Source: Pirellula sp.
Lineage (GTDB): Bacteria > Planctomycetota > Planctomycetia > Pirellulales > Pirellulaceae
Direction: 5' to 3'
Assembly (NCBI GenBank): GCA_021300155.1
Contig: JAJTID010000017.1
Location: forward strand, 115,481-179,480
Length of the DNA: 64,000 nt
The notes beneath the pieces were generated by a model, which saw only the letters and a program-made list of their open reading frames with translations, was not told where the DNA came from and searched no databases. The position numbers and the translations under genes were made by a program. This document shows, piece by piece, positions 18,083-26,365 of this stretch (positions are counted from its first letter, which is position 1; the number at the start of each line of letters is the position of its first letter).

Positions 18083-18603
18083 TGCGAGGTTCGTTTGTCT
18101 TTAGTATTGCAGTCGCCCTCATCATGACTGGCTGCGCAGGATATCGCATCGGTACTCGGTCTCTCTATCGGAATGACATTCGGACTGTCCACATTCCGAT
18201 TATCAAATCTGATTCCTTTCGACCGGAACTCGGCGTGCAACTGACAGAAGCATTGCAGAAAGAAGTGGAGCGCCGAACGCCCTACAAGATCGGGGAATTT
18301 GCCACTGCCGATTCAATCATGAACTGCCGGTTAACTTCTGAAAACAAACAAGTGGTGGGCGAGACAGGAACGGATGAATCTAGGTTGTTGCGGTCAACGA
18401 TGGCAGTAGAGGTAAGTTGGGTCGATCGCCGAAATATTCCATTGATCGAAACCAGGTTTTTGCCCCCCGGGGAGACGACGTTTTTCTTCTCAGAGAACAC
18501 CGATTTTGTTCCTGAGGCAGGACAGTCCATTGGTACAGCGAATCAGCGTGCAATTGAACGCCTCGCCAATCATATCGTGGATCAAATGGAGGTTCGCTGG
18601 TAG
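18079..18603 (+). CDS. lptE: LptE-family LPS-assembly lipoprotein
   Basis: 174 aa with lipobox MTGC (C19). The body has the LptE-family layout: GYRIGTRSLYRNDIRTVHIP, then LTEALQKEVERRTPYKI, followed by beta strands. LptE plugs the LptD barrel and helps place lipopolysaccharide in the outer leaflet. Its presence, with the BamD-like gene just upstream, implies a conventional two-membrane envelope. It is the last gene of the run that starts at nrdR; 270 bp without an obvious gene follow. Confidence 0.82.
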   Translation: MMRGSFVFSIAVALIMTGCAGYRIGTRSLYRNDIRTVHIPIIKSDSFRPELGVQLTEALQKEVERRTPYKIGEFATADSIMNCRLTSENKQVVGETGTDESRLLRSTMAVEVSWVDRRNIPLIETRFLPPGETTFFFSENTDFVPEAGQSIGTANQRAIERLANHIVDQMEVRW

Positions 18604-18980
18604 CGGAGCATCGACAAAACAGCCCGCCCTTCCTTGCTTTCTTGGTGTCCGCTCAATCCACTTGCCGTCCGCACTTTCAAAGTGTGACGGTTGTAAGCAT
18701 TGCGAGAACTTTGTCGAAATCTTCATTCTGATTTCGACCTCTATTTGCAATTTTTCGCGGGAACGAATAAGCACGAAACGATATCCAATTCGTTTGGTTG
18801 TTTGATATGTACCGGGAGAATGCTGTCACTGCCAAGTTCTTTCTTTTTCTCGGGAGTCTGTAATAATGTTCGGCGTTGTATCGACAAACCAACCTACAGA
18901 ATACGAAACATGTAGCTTCGATCGACTTGACGCACGGATTGCTTGTAGAGTCGATGTCTTATCCGAGAGGTAGGTGCAGA
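18604..18980. other. Intergenic region
   Basis: A 377-bp gap between lptE and the subtilisin-like gene. I see no gene. The last 105 bp are open in the protease frame but are non-conserved in character. A short dyad (CACTTTCAAAGTG at about 18674) is the only structure I noted. Confidence 0.4.
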
Positions 18981-20978
18981 ATGGTCATACGCAAGACTAA
19001 ACTCGGTTGTGAACGACTGGAACGCAGAGAATTGCTCGCTTGCAATTTATTGCAAATCACACCAGAGATATCGGACCATGATTCGTTGTTGGTTCGGTTT
19101 CGCGATGCGAACGCTGCGAATGCATCGATCGGCCAGTCGGTTGCCGGCACGCGAATTGACTCGCAATTGACAACAGATGGTTGGTACTCCGTGACTGTTT
19201 CGACCGGAACATCCATGCAGCAAGCGCTCGCTTTCTGGCAGAGTCATCCAAACGTGGCGATCGTAACACCCGATTTTGAATTGACCACACAATCGATTCC
19301 CAATGATCCACAGTTTGGATCGCTTTGGGGATTGATCAACTATGGTGCGCAAGGCGGACTAGCCAATGCCGATATCAACATTGAACCCGCCTGGGCACTG
19401 GGAACTGCAACAAATGTCGTAACAGCCGTGATTGATACGGGAGTTGACTATACACACCCAGATTTAGCGGCCAATATTTGGAGCAATACCGACGAAGTCG
19501 CCGGTAACGGAATTGATGACGATGGAAATGGGTATATCGATGATATTCGCGGTTGGGACTTTGTGAGCAATGATAGCGACCCCATGGACGACAACGGCCA
19601 TGGTACGCATGTCGCGGGAACGATCGGTGCCGTTGGCGACAATGGTATCGGTGTAACAGGTGTCGCGTGGAAAGCATCAATCATGCCCCTCAAATTTCTA
19701 GATCAATCAGGATCGGGCTCACTCAGCAATGCGATCAAGGCAATTCAATACGCTCGTGTGAATGGGGCCAAAATCATCAACGCGAGTTGGGGTGGGGGTG
19801 GCTTCTCCTCCGCACTCCAATCGGCCATATCTCAGTTTATTACCAGCGGTGGATTATTTGTTGCCGCTGCGGGGAACGAAGCGACGAACAACGATGTGAC
19901 GCCATCCTATCCGGCCAATTACCAAGGGGTTATTTCGGTTGGGGCATCGACACGAACCGATACGCGAGCGAGCTTTTCTAACTTCGGAACGAGTGTTGAT
20001 GTATTTGCACCTGGTCAGTCCATATTGAGTACGTTGCCAGGAAACCGATACGGAAGCTTGAGTGGTACCTCCATGGCTACACCTCAAGTAGCAGGCGCAT
20101 TGGCATTGCTTTGGGGACAGAATCCGACATTGACTGCTACGACAATTTCACAAGCGTTGATCAATAACACGGACAATATTCTTCGAGCGTTAAATTCTAC
20201 GCATGGTCGTATTAATGTTGGAGCTGCCGCTACAGCGCTAAGAACGAGCAATCCTACGACACCTCCAACTAACCCACCAACAACGCCCCCGCCGACAACA
20301 CCCGTTTCACGATCGTTCGGTATTCAAGGTAACTTTGCGATCGCGGATGCAACCGCGACTAGAGCGAGCGTTCAACGCTTCACCATTAACGTGAATGAAA
20401 ACATTCGCATTCAAGATCTCGATGTGCAGCTTCAGATCCAGCATACCTATGCAAGCGATCTAGTGATTCGACTCATCGCACCAAGCGGCACGACACAAAC
20501 TCTTATTCAGCGGCGAGGTGGCTTTACTCAAAACATTCAAACCACCTTGTCTGACGAAGCGACAGGGCGGCTGAACAATTGGAGCTCTATACGAGGAACA
20601 CTAAGAGCTGAGGGGAGTCTTGCTGTGTTCGACGGAATGAATGCCCGCGGAGAATGGACCATTGAGATTCTCGATGCAGCCAGGGGAGACGTTGGGACTC
20701 TGCAAATCGCAAGGTTGCTGATTACCGGTACGCCTTTGACATCGAGTATGATCATCGCCAGAAATTCATCGGCTACGAATGTCGTTATTGAACCAGTTCG
20801 TTTCCGACAATCGTCTGCAGCTGTCCCGATGATGAGTTGGTTCAACGGACGCGGCCAAGGAGTTCTCGTACGATCCAATACGTATGACAATAGCACGAAT
20901 TGTCAGCCCACAGAGAACGAACACTCGAACGAAGCTCTTTCCCTACTAGATCAAGTTCTCGCTCGATTCCGCTTCTAG
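18981..20978 (+). CDS. Secreted subtilisin-like (S8) protease with P-domain
   Basis: 665 aa from ATG 18981, chosen because GAGAGGTAGGTG lies just upstream and the protein then begins with the planctomycete LEPR-xLL-like leader (ERLERRELLA at 11-20). An ATG at 18954 is possible. A pro-region follows, then the S8 domain at about 115-440 with D152 (VIDTGVDYTHPDL), H207 (NGHGTHVAG), oxyanion N299 and S364 (SGTSMATPQVAG). A Pro/Thr-rich linker near 450 leads to a proprotein-convertase P-domain at about 470-610. The roughly 55-residue tail is unassigned. Expected to be exported and to act outside the cytoplasm on proteins or peptides. Monocistronic. Confidence 0.9.
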   Translation: MVIRKTKLGCERLERRELLACNLLQITPEISDHDSLLVRFRDANAANASIGQSVAGTRIDSQLTTDGWYSVTVSTGTSMQQALAFWQSHPNVAIVTPDFELTTQSIPNDPQFGSLWGLINYGAQGGLANADINIEPAWALGTATNVVTAVIDTGVDYTHPDLAANIWSNTDEVAGNGIDDDGNGYIDDIRGWDFVSNDSDPMDDNGHGTHVAGTIGAVGDNGIGVTGVAWKASIMPLKFLDQSGSGSLSNAIKAIQYARVNGAKIINASWGGGGFSSALQSAISQFITSGGLFVAAAGNEATNNDVTPSYPANYQGVISVGASTRTDTRASFSNFGTSVDVFAPGQSILSTLPGNRYGSLSGTSMATPQVAGALALLWGQNPTLTATTISQALINNTDNILRALNSTHGRINVGAAATALRTSNPTTPPTNPPTTPPPTTPVSRSFGIQGNFAIADATATRASVQRFTINVNENIRIQDLDVQLQIQHTYASDLVIRLIAPSGTTQTLIQRRGGFTQNIQTTLSDEATGRLNNWSSIRGTLRAEGSLAVFDGMNARGEWTIEILDAARGDVGTLQIARLLITGTPLTSSMIIARNSSATNVVIEPVRFRQSSAAVPMMSWFNGRGQGVLVRSNTYDNSTNCQPTENEHSNEALSLLDQVLARFRF

Positions 20979-21038
20979 AAGCCGTCCGCTCGGCAAAGGA
21001 CCTATCACAACCCGAAGAGCCCCTCCCAGGCGAGCATA

Positions 21039-23129
21039 CTATGCCACCTTGGGCAAGGCTTTGGCCTTAGGAATGCAAAGCAGTGATTCCAGCAGGAGTG
21101 CTGCCAACATCGCGATCACAAACCATCGCCAGATTTCTTGAACTAAACTGGAATCGGCGGACGTGGTTTCGACTCGATACCATCTTAGATTTCCAAAAGA
21201 TGTCACCAAGCCTTCATTAGGAACCAAGCGAGCATCGTCCTCTGCATTGGGTCGATTCTGTGCGATCGTTTGTTCTCCCGAAGCAAAGACTCCAGCTTGC
21301 TCACCATATCGATTCGAGAGAGCTAAGGAATCCCCCAACAACGGTGTCGCATCTCGAAGTAGCGGCAAAGACTCCTCTGAAACAAATCGATTCTTTGCAT
21401 TGCCAACGCGAGCGGAGCCCTCTCCAAGCAACCTCTGGACTATGATGTAGAGCGCGATGCCGTCCTTTGCAAATGTAGAGTCTCCCAAATCCGATGTGGT
21501 ACACAACGCATGAACGGAACCGGTCGCGTTCTCTTCCAACGAATCAGAACGAATCAATAACGGGATGCCGCCTCGAATCGAAGCAAGTTCGGTTCCTTCG
21601 CTTTCCATCCGACAAATCCTAGCAACTCCCAGTTCACCCAGAGGTAAGGACGAACCACTCAGCGTGTTTCCCAGCAACTGCGAATCGTTTCTCCATTGTT
21701 CGACTCGAGCAAGCGTGTTTGATGCATCAGTAGCTGCGATCGCGTTGACAGCCACATCGTTACTGTTCCCTTCGTCTGTTGCTTTCCATCCCTTCCATCG
21801 CATACCGAATGCTTCGTTATTATTCGGATTCTCGGGAGGCAAAAAAAGCAGTTGTCCTCCAGTATTCACAAACTTCTTTACCTCAGGCAACGCAGTGAGA
21901 TCGGGGAGTTGATCATGCCATAAAACCAGTGACACTTGACTCCAATCGACGGTATCGATTTGACTGAGCGAGATCGTCTCAACATTGCATTCTGTACTCG
22001 GATCCGAAGGGATCGATGCACACAATGCCATTGCATCGATGCGGGCAGGGTTGTCACTCACGACGAGCGTTCTGCGCGGCGAGGGTGGCTCATACGCAAA
22101 ATAAGCAACATTGTCTGCCAAATTGCTGTCCGCAGGAACTCGGAGCGATCCCCAACCCGCTTTGTTCTTTGTCTTCTCGTCCGCAACGATGATTGCAGCA
22201 CTGCCCTTTGCATTCGCAATGGGAACACGAAAGCCCTTGAGTTCACCATTTCCATTGGCCAATTCAATTTGCACCACCGATCTCGCATCTCCCACTTGGA
22301 CCTCCACTGGAATCTGCTCAACCGATTCCGATCGAGGACCTGCGAACTGGACCACGCGAAAGCTAAGAGATAGTTCATCTCCATTCTCGCCGCGTACTTG
22401 TTTCGCTTCTATCAATTCGATCGAGCGATTTCCATCTAACGTACTGAGATCCAAAATTTGGAACCGCACATCGGAATTCAATCGCAGAAAGGATTCTCGC
22501 ACCGCACTCCATGCACCGTCGTTAGAACGCCAATCGCTCTCCCGCAGATCGGAACAAATCCAAACCGTGGCCCGTGCAGCGCTATTCTGTTCTATGTACT
22601 CTCGTACTCGATCCAACATTGCGGGAATATTGCTCGTCGAATGATTCTGACTCACGTTTGGATCACCAACAATCGCTTGGCTCGACGTGAACTCGATCGG
22701 CTTTTCTTGGCCTGTTCCGAAAACAACAACCTTTTGAATACTCGCCGCAGAAGTCCATTCTGAAAAACGCTGGAGCCCAATTTGAAGTTTGGTCTGACCG
22801 GACTCGGAGATCCTTTGTTGCATACTGGGGGAACGATCCACAACGAGGATCATCAACTGATCCGTGTCCCCTGCGAGCCAACCCGTGATACCGCTGGCGA
22901 GAGGCCTCGCGGTGAAAAACACCAGAGCCGCGAGTGCCAACGCTCGCATCGCAAGGACCAGCCACTGCCTTAGTTTGCTATAGCCGCTGGCCATCTTTGT
23001 CGCAGCCAGCAAGAATCGCATCGCAGCCCACGGAACGGTTTGATACCGACGCAAGTGGACCAGGTGGATAATGATCGGGATCGCCAGCAAAGGAAGCGCG
23101 AACAACAGCCACGGCTGAAGAAACGTCAT
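21039..23129 (-). CDS. BatA-like membrane protein with von Willebrand A domain
   Basis: 696 aa. The first 80 residues match the BatA N-terminal region with two membrane helices (about 5-25 and 56-75). A vWA domain follows with the MIDAS start DRSPS (D98, S100, S102). A long central region with a glutamine-amidotransferase-like character extends to a final membrane helix at about 665-685. It overlaps the DUF58 gene by four bases, and moxR lies just upstream. These MoxR-DUF58-BatA sets are linked to aerotolerance, envelope integrity or chaperone-type assembly; the precise client here is unknown. Confidence 0.87.
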   Translation of the reverse strand: MTFLQPWLLFALPLLAIPIIIHLVHLRRYQTVPWAAMRFLLAATKMASGYSKLRQWLVLAMRALALAALVFFTARPLASGITGWLAGDTDQLMILVVDRSPSMQQRISESGQTKLQIGLQRFSEWTSAASIQKVVVFGTGQEKPIEFTSSQAIVGDPNVSQNHSTSNIPAMLDRVREYIEQNSAARATVWICSDLRESDWRSNDGAWSAVRESFLRLNSDVRFQILDLSTLDGNRSIELIEAKQVRGENGDELSLSFRVVQFAGPRSESVEQIPVEVQVGDARSVVQIELANGNGELKGFRVPIANAKGSAAIIVADEKTKNKAGWGSLRVPADSNLADNVAYFAYEPPSPRRTLVVSDNPARIDAMALCASIPSDPSTECNVETISLSQIDTVDWSQVSLVLWHDQLPDLTALPEVKKFVNTGGQLLFLPPENPNNNEAFGMRWKGWKATDEGNSNDVAVNAIAATDASNTLARVEQWRNDSQLLGNTLSGSSLPLGELGVARICRMESEGTELASIRGGIPLLIRSDSLEENATGSVHALCTTSDLGDSTFAKDGIALYIIVQRLLGEGSARVGNAKNRFVSEESLPLLRDATPLLGDSLALSNRYGEQAGVFASGEQTIAQNRPNAEDDARLVPNEGLVTSFGNLRWYRVETTSADSSLVQEIWRWFVIAMLAALLLESLLCIPKAKALPKVA

Positions 23130-24034
23130 CGAACACCTCGAGAGCGAGTCCGTCCAATCAGGCAGCGCATCAATGGTTGTTCATATGACTCTTGTGTCAC
23201 GACGCGATGATAATCTACACCTGTCTCGATCGTGAGCTTGCGCATCGCCTCTAAGTATTCCTGCAGTGCGCGATGATAACGATCCGTGATATCGGTCGGA
23301 TCTGCAAAAATGGAAGGCCCCCCCTCCATATCGATGAACCGGACAGGTCGTTGAAACTCGAATGCCAACTCTTGCGCATCGAGCAAATGAAACGCTACGA
23401 CATCATGTTTGCGAAAACGCAGATGCTCAAAACAAGAACGCAACTCATCTGGATCCGAAAAGAAGTCGGAGATCACCACGACCAATGCTCGCTGACGCAC
23501 GGTCTCGGCCACTTCATGCAATATGGCGGGTAACTGAGTCTCCCCTTTCGGTTTCGCGTTCTCCAAAGTATCCAAGATCACTTTCAAATGGGCCGGAGAT
23601 CGCCGAGGAGGAATATTCTGAATCACTTTGTCAGCAGCGCATGCAACACCGACCGCATCCCCCTGTTGTGTTGCTAAGTAAGCTAGAGTCCCAGCGATAC
23701 TTCGCGCGTACTCAATCTTGGGTGTATTCCCTTTCGAAGCAAAGGCCATCGAACCACTCGTATCCAGGATGACGCAACACCGCAGATTCGTATCCGCCTC
23801 AAACTCCTTGACGTAATAGCGATCGGTTCGGCCGAACGCTCTCCAATCGAGTCTTCTCAAATCGTCGCCAGGTACATACTTCCGGTACTCGGCGAACTCG
23901 ACACTGGAGCCACGATGTGGAGATGCGTGTTTGCCCGAAACGTTCCCTTGCATTGCGAATCTCGCATGCAAAGGTATGGCGGACAATCGAGAAAGTACTT
24001 GAGGATCTAAGAACGAACGTGTGACAGGAAACAT
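23126..24034 (-). CDS. DUF58 domain protein (MoxR-associated)
   Basis: 302 aa. The DUF58 signature is clear at 42-85 (GSSVEFAEYRKYVPGDDLRRL, then WRAFGRTDRYYVKEFEAD). A vWA-type metal site follows at D91, S93 and S95 (DTSGS). It is a cytosolic partner of MoxR ATPases. It lies eight bases after moxR and overlaps the BatA-like gene by four bases, so all three are one transcription unit. Confidence 0.93.
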   Translation of the reverse strand: MFPVTRSFLDPQVLSRLSAIPLHARFAMQGNVSGKHASPHRGSSVEFAEYRKYVPGDDLRRLDWRAFGRTDRYYVKEFEADTNLRCCVILDTSGSMAFASKGNTPKIEYARSIAGTLAYLATQQGDAVGVACAADKVIQNIPPRRSPAHLKVILDTLENAKPKGETQLPAILHEVAETVRQRALVVVISDFFSDPDELRSCFEHLRFRKHDVVAFHLLDAQELAFEFQRPVRFIDMEGGPSIFADPTDITDRYHRALQEYLEAMRKLTIETGVDYHRVVTQESYEQPLMRCLIGRTRSRGVR

Positions 24035-24042
24035 GCCGCGAC

Positions 24043-25068
24043 TTATTCCATTTCGTCCACGAGTCGTTGCACGATCTGCTTGGCACTAACCCCTTCTGCT
24101 TGTGCCGCGAAGGTTGTGATGATGCGGTGTACCAATACAGACTTCGCAACCGCTTGCACGTCTTCCAAACGAACCATGTAACTCCCTTGAAGGGCTGCAC
24201 GACTTTTCGCGCCGAGAATGAGATTCTGAACCGCTCTCGGTCCAGCTCCCCAACTCACGTAAGGCTTCATCCACGTCGGTGCCGTGGTCCCCTGGGGACG
24301 TGTCTTTCGGACAAGCTTTGCGGCATAGTCATAGATGTGATCAGGAACAGGAACGCGTCGTACGAGCCGTTGATAGTCCATGATCTCTTGGCCTGTCATC
24401 ACCGACGAAAGTTGAAATGCGTCGTCACCTGTCGTCGTACGGGCGATTTGAATTTCTTCTTCTTCGTTCGGGTAGTCGAGCTCGACCAAAAACATGAATC
24501 GATCCAGCTGCGCTTCCGGGAGTGGATACGTTCCTTCTTGCTCAACAGGGTTTTGAGTGGCCAAAACCATGAATGGCGAAGTGAGCTCAAACGTCTTGCC
24601 AAGCACCGTTACACGTTGCTCTTGCATCGCTTCGAGAAGAGCCGCTTGCGTCTTTGGTGGGGCACGATTGATCTCGTCGGCCAAAATGATATTCGCAAAG
24701 ATCGGTCCCTTGATGAATTGAAATTCGCGTCTTCCTTCCGCGGTCTCTTGGAGAATATCGGTACCCGTGATATCCATTGGCATGAGATCGGGAGTGAATT
24801 GGATTCGATTGAATCCGAGCGACATCGTTTCAGCAATTTTGCTAACAAGCAAGGTCTTGGCCAAGCCGGGAACCCCCATAAGCAACGCGTGGCGACGAGC
24901 GAACAAGCAAATTGCTAACTGCTCGATCGTATCTTTCTGTCCAACAATCACACGTCCTAGCTCCTTCGAGAACCGTCCATAGGAATCGCGGAGACGATCG
25001 ATATGCTGGACGTCGTCATCAGAAAGGTTGGCAGCTACGGGCGTATTAGTATTCGTCACGGTCGACAT
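24043..25068 (-). CDS. MoxR-family AAA+ ATPase
   Basis: 341 aa. Walker A is GVPGLAKT at 65-72, and Walker B DEIN at 131-134 is followed by the typical RAPPKTQAALLEAMQE. Sensor and arginine-finger segments include VLATQNPVEQEGTYPLPEAQLDRF. MoxR ATPases act as chaperones that insert or activate vWA-containing partners; the DUF58 and BatA-like proteins encoded directly downstream are the likely clients. Confidence 0.95.
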   Translation of the reverse strand: MSTVTNTNTPVAANLSDDDVQHIDRLRDSYGRFSKELGRVIVGQKDTIEQLAICLFARRHALLMGVPGLAKTLLVSKIAETMSLGFNRIQFTPDLMPMDITGTDILQETAEGRREFQFIKGPIFANIILADEINRAPPKTQAALLEAMQEQRVTVLGKTFELTSPFMVLATQNPVEQEGTYPLPEAQLDRFMFLVELDYPNEEEEIQIARTTTGDDAFQLSSVMTGQEIMDYQRLVRRVPVPDHIYDYAAKLVRKTRPQGTTAPTWMKPYVSWGAGPRAVQNLILGAKSRAALQGSYMVRLEDVQAVAKSVLVHRIITTFAAQAEGVSAKQIVQRLVDEME

Positions 25069-25235
25069 GAATCAGGCTCGGCCCTTCGATAGGTAGGGAA
25101 GTCGAAAAAGACACGCAGAAGTGGTTTGGACTCTGCTCCATTAGTGTAGTCCATTTCATTCGAGATGCTACGTCGTGCGCACGATCGAACCTTCGAATGA
25201 AAGGGTTTGCGGTACGACTCGGCGGATAAAGGACT

Positions 25236-25313
25236 GTAGCTTGGGACCATTTGTCCCGAGCCTGATGGATTTTTAAGGAACTATTGATGGCCGGGACAAT
25301 GGTCCCAGCCTAC
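25236..25313. repeat. Long inverted-repeat element (REP/MITE-like)
   Basis: GTAG-CTTGGGACCATTTGTCCC at the left and GGGACAATGGTCCCAG-CCTAC at the right form imperfect 22-25 base arms around a central segment of about 35 bp. Each arm is itself a near palindrome (GGGACCATTTGTCCC, GGGACAATGGTCCC). The element lies in the 414-bp gap between moxR and the fmdB-like gene. The remainder of that gap (25069-25235 and 25314-25482) shows no gene. The form suggests a dispersed non-coding repeat; there is no other full copy in the window. Confidence 0.6.
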
Positions 25314-25482
25314 TTTGGCTTTTGTCGGCTGAGGCATAAAGAGACGCGCCAACATCCGTTGGCCCCGAAAAAAGCCTCTTGAAATCTGCAAACGAGGCGA
25401 AAAGAAATGCTCGGACACGAGTCTCGGAAGTGACTTCGGCGGAGGCTCGCCTTTATGCATCAGAGCTAGATTTTGCCCGATT

Positions 25483-25710
25483 TCAGTTCCCGAACATGCA
25501 ACCGCTCGCGCACGCAGAACGTCCGCAGTTTTCTGGTTCGCGGGACGTCGATTTGCTTCCACCCTGCACGACAGGAGCACCGATAACGCTCAATAGTTTG
25601 GACATATCGCGAGAGCCGCAATCAGGGCACTCGGGTTTTGAGTCCGCACGTGGCACGAAGACTTCCACTTGCTTCTTGCATTTCTTGCAGTCGTATTCGT
25701 AAATCGGCAT
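25483..25710 (-). CDS. FmdB-family small zinc-ribbon protein
   Basis: 75 aa. MPIYEYDCKKC and ECPDCG provide the two CxxC knuckles of the FmdB-type regulatory zinc ribbon. The C-terminal half is low complexity with three further Cys. Members are small, widespread and of poorly known role. It is the last gene of a minus-strand run after gyrB and hisB, 35 bp below hisB. A longer relative with the same N-terminal ribbon is at 56690. Confidence 0.85.
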   Translation of the reverse strand: MPIYEYDCKKCKKQVEVFVPRADSKPECPDCGSRDMSKLLSVIGAPVVQGGSKSTSREPENCGRSACASGCMFGN

Positions 25711-25745
25711 CGGTAAAAACTCCAGAATTTGTTTGACGAATCGGT

Positions 25746-26336
25746 TTACAGAACACCTTTGCTGCTGGGCACGCCGCTTTGACGTGGATCGATTTCGCTC
25801 GCAATGCGAATCGCCCTGGCCGTCGCCTTGAAAATGCCTTCAGCGATGTGGTGCGTATTTCGTCCATAGTGCAACAAAACATGCAAATTGCAAACTGTAT
25901 TTGCGGCAAACGATTGCCAGAAATCTTCGACTAGCTCGCTATCGAATTCACCGATCTTCGGCGATGGCATTGGAGCATTGAACACCACAAACGTGCGACC
26001 ACTAAAGTCGACAGCACTCGTTACCAACGTTTCTTCCATCGGCAACACCATGTGGCCATATCGCCGAATCCCATGCTTGTCACCTAAGCACTCCCGAAAG
26101 GCTTGACCAAGGCAAATCCCGACATCTTCTGTTGTGTGATGGCTATCCACTTGGAGATCACCCACAGCATGAACATCCAAGTCGACCAGAGCATGCTTGG
26201 CGAACAACACCAGCATATGATCCAAAAATCCGACTCCCGTGTGGATCGAATTCCTTCCTGAACCATCCAAATTCAAGGCTAGTTCGATGGAAGTCTCTGC
26301 CGTTTTGCGAGAGATTTTGGCCGTTCGGTTGGTCAT
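25746..26336 (-). CDS. hisB: Imidazoleglycerol-phosphate dehydratase
   Basis: Converts imidazole-glycerol 3-phosphate to imidazole-acetol phosphate in histidine biosynthesis. 196 aa, a monofunctional HisB without the phosphatase domain of the E. coli enzyme. Manganese-binding motifs [10 protein letters not shown] and the second-half NTHHIAEG are intact, as is GFLDHML near the start. It follows gyrB by 29 bp with no other his gene nearby. Confidence 0.96.
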   Translation of the reverse strand: MTNRTAKISRKTAETSIELALNLDGSGRNSIHTGVGFLDHMLVLFAKHALVDLDVHAVGDLQVDSHHTTEDVGICLGQAFRECLGDKHGIRRYGHMVLPMEETLVTSAVDFSGRTFVVFNAPMPSPKIGEFDSELVEDFWQSFAANTVCNLHVLLHYGRNTHHIAEGIFKATARAIRIASEIDPRQSGVPSSKGVL

Positions 26337-26365
26337 GAATGAGTATCTCGTAACTGGGCTTTGGA

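Noticed and set aside
24067..24918. 283-codon plus-strand frame
   Set aside because: Antisense to moxR, whose motifs and codon pattern are clear; the frame has no recognisable domain.
21039..25068. MoxR-DUF58-BatA-like operon as a novel system
   Set aside because: This order is common in many bacteria, and all three proteins look standard.
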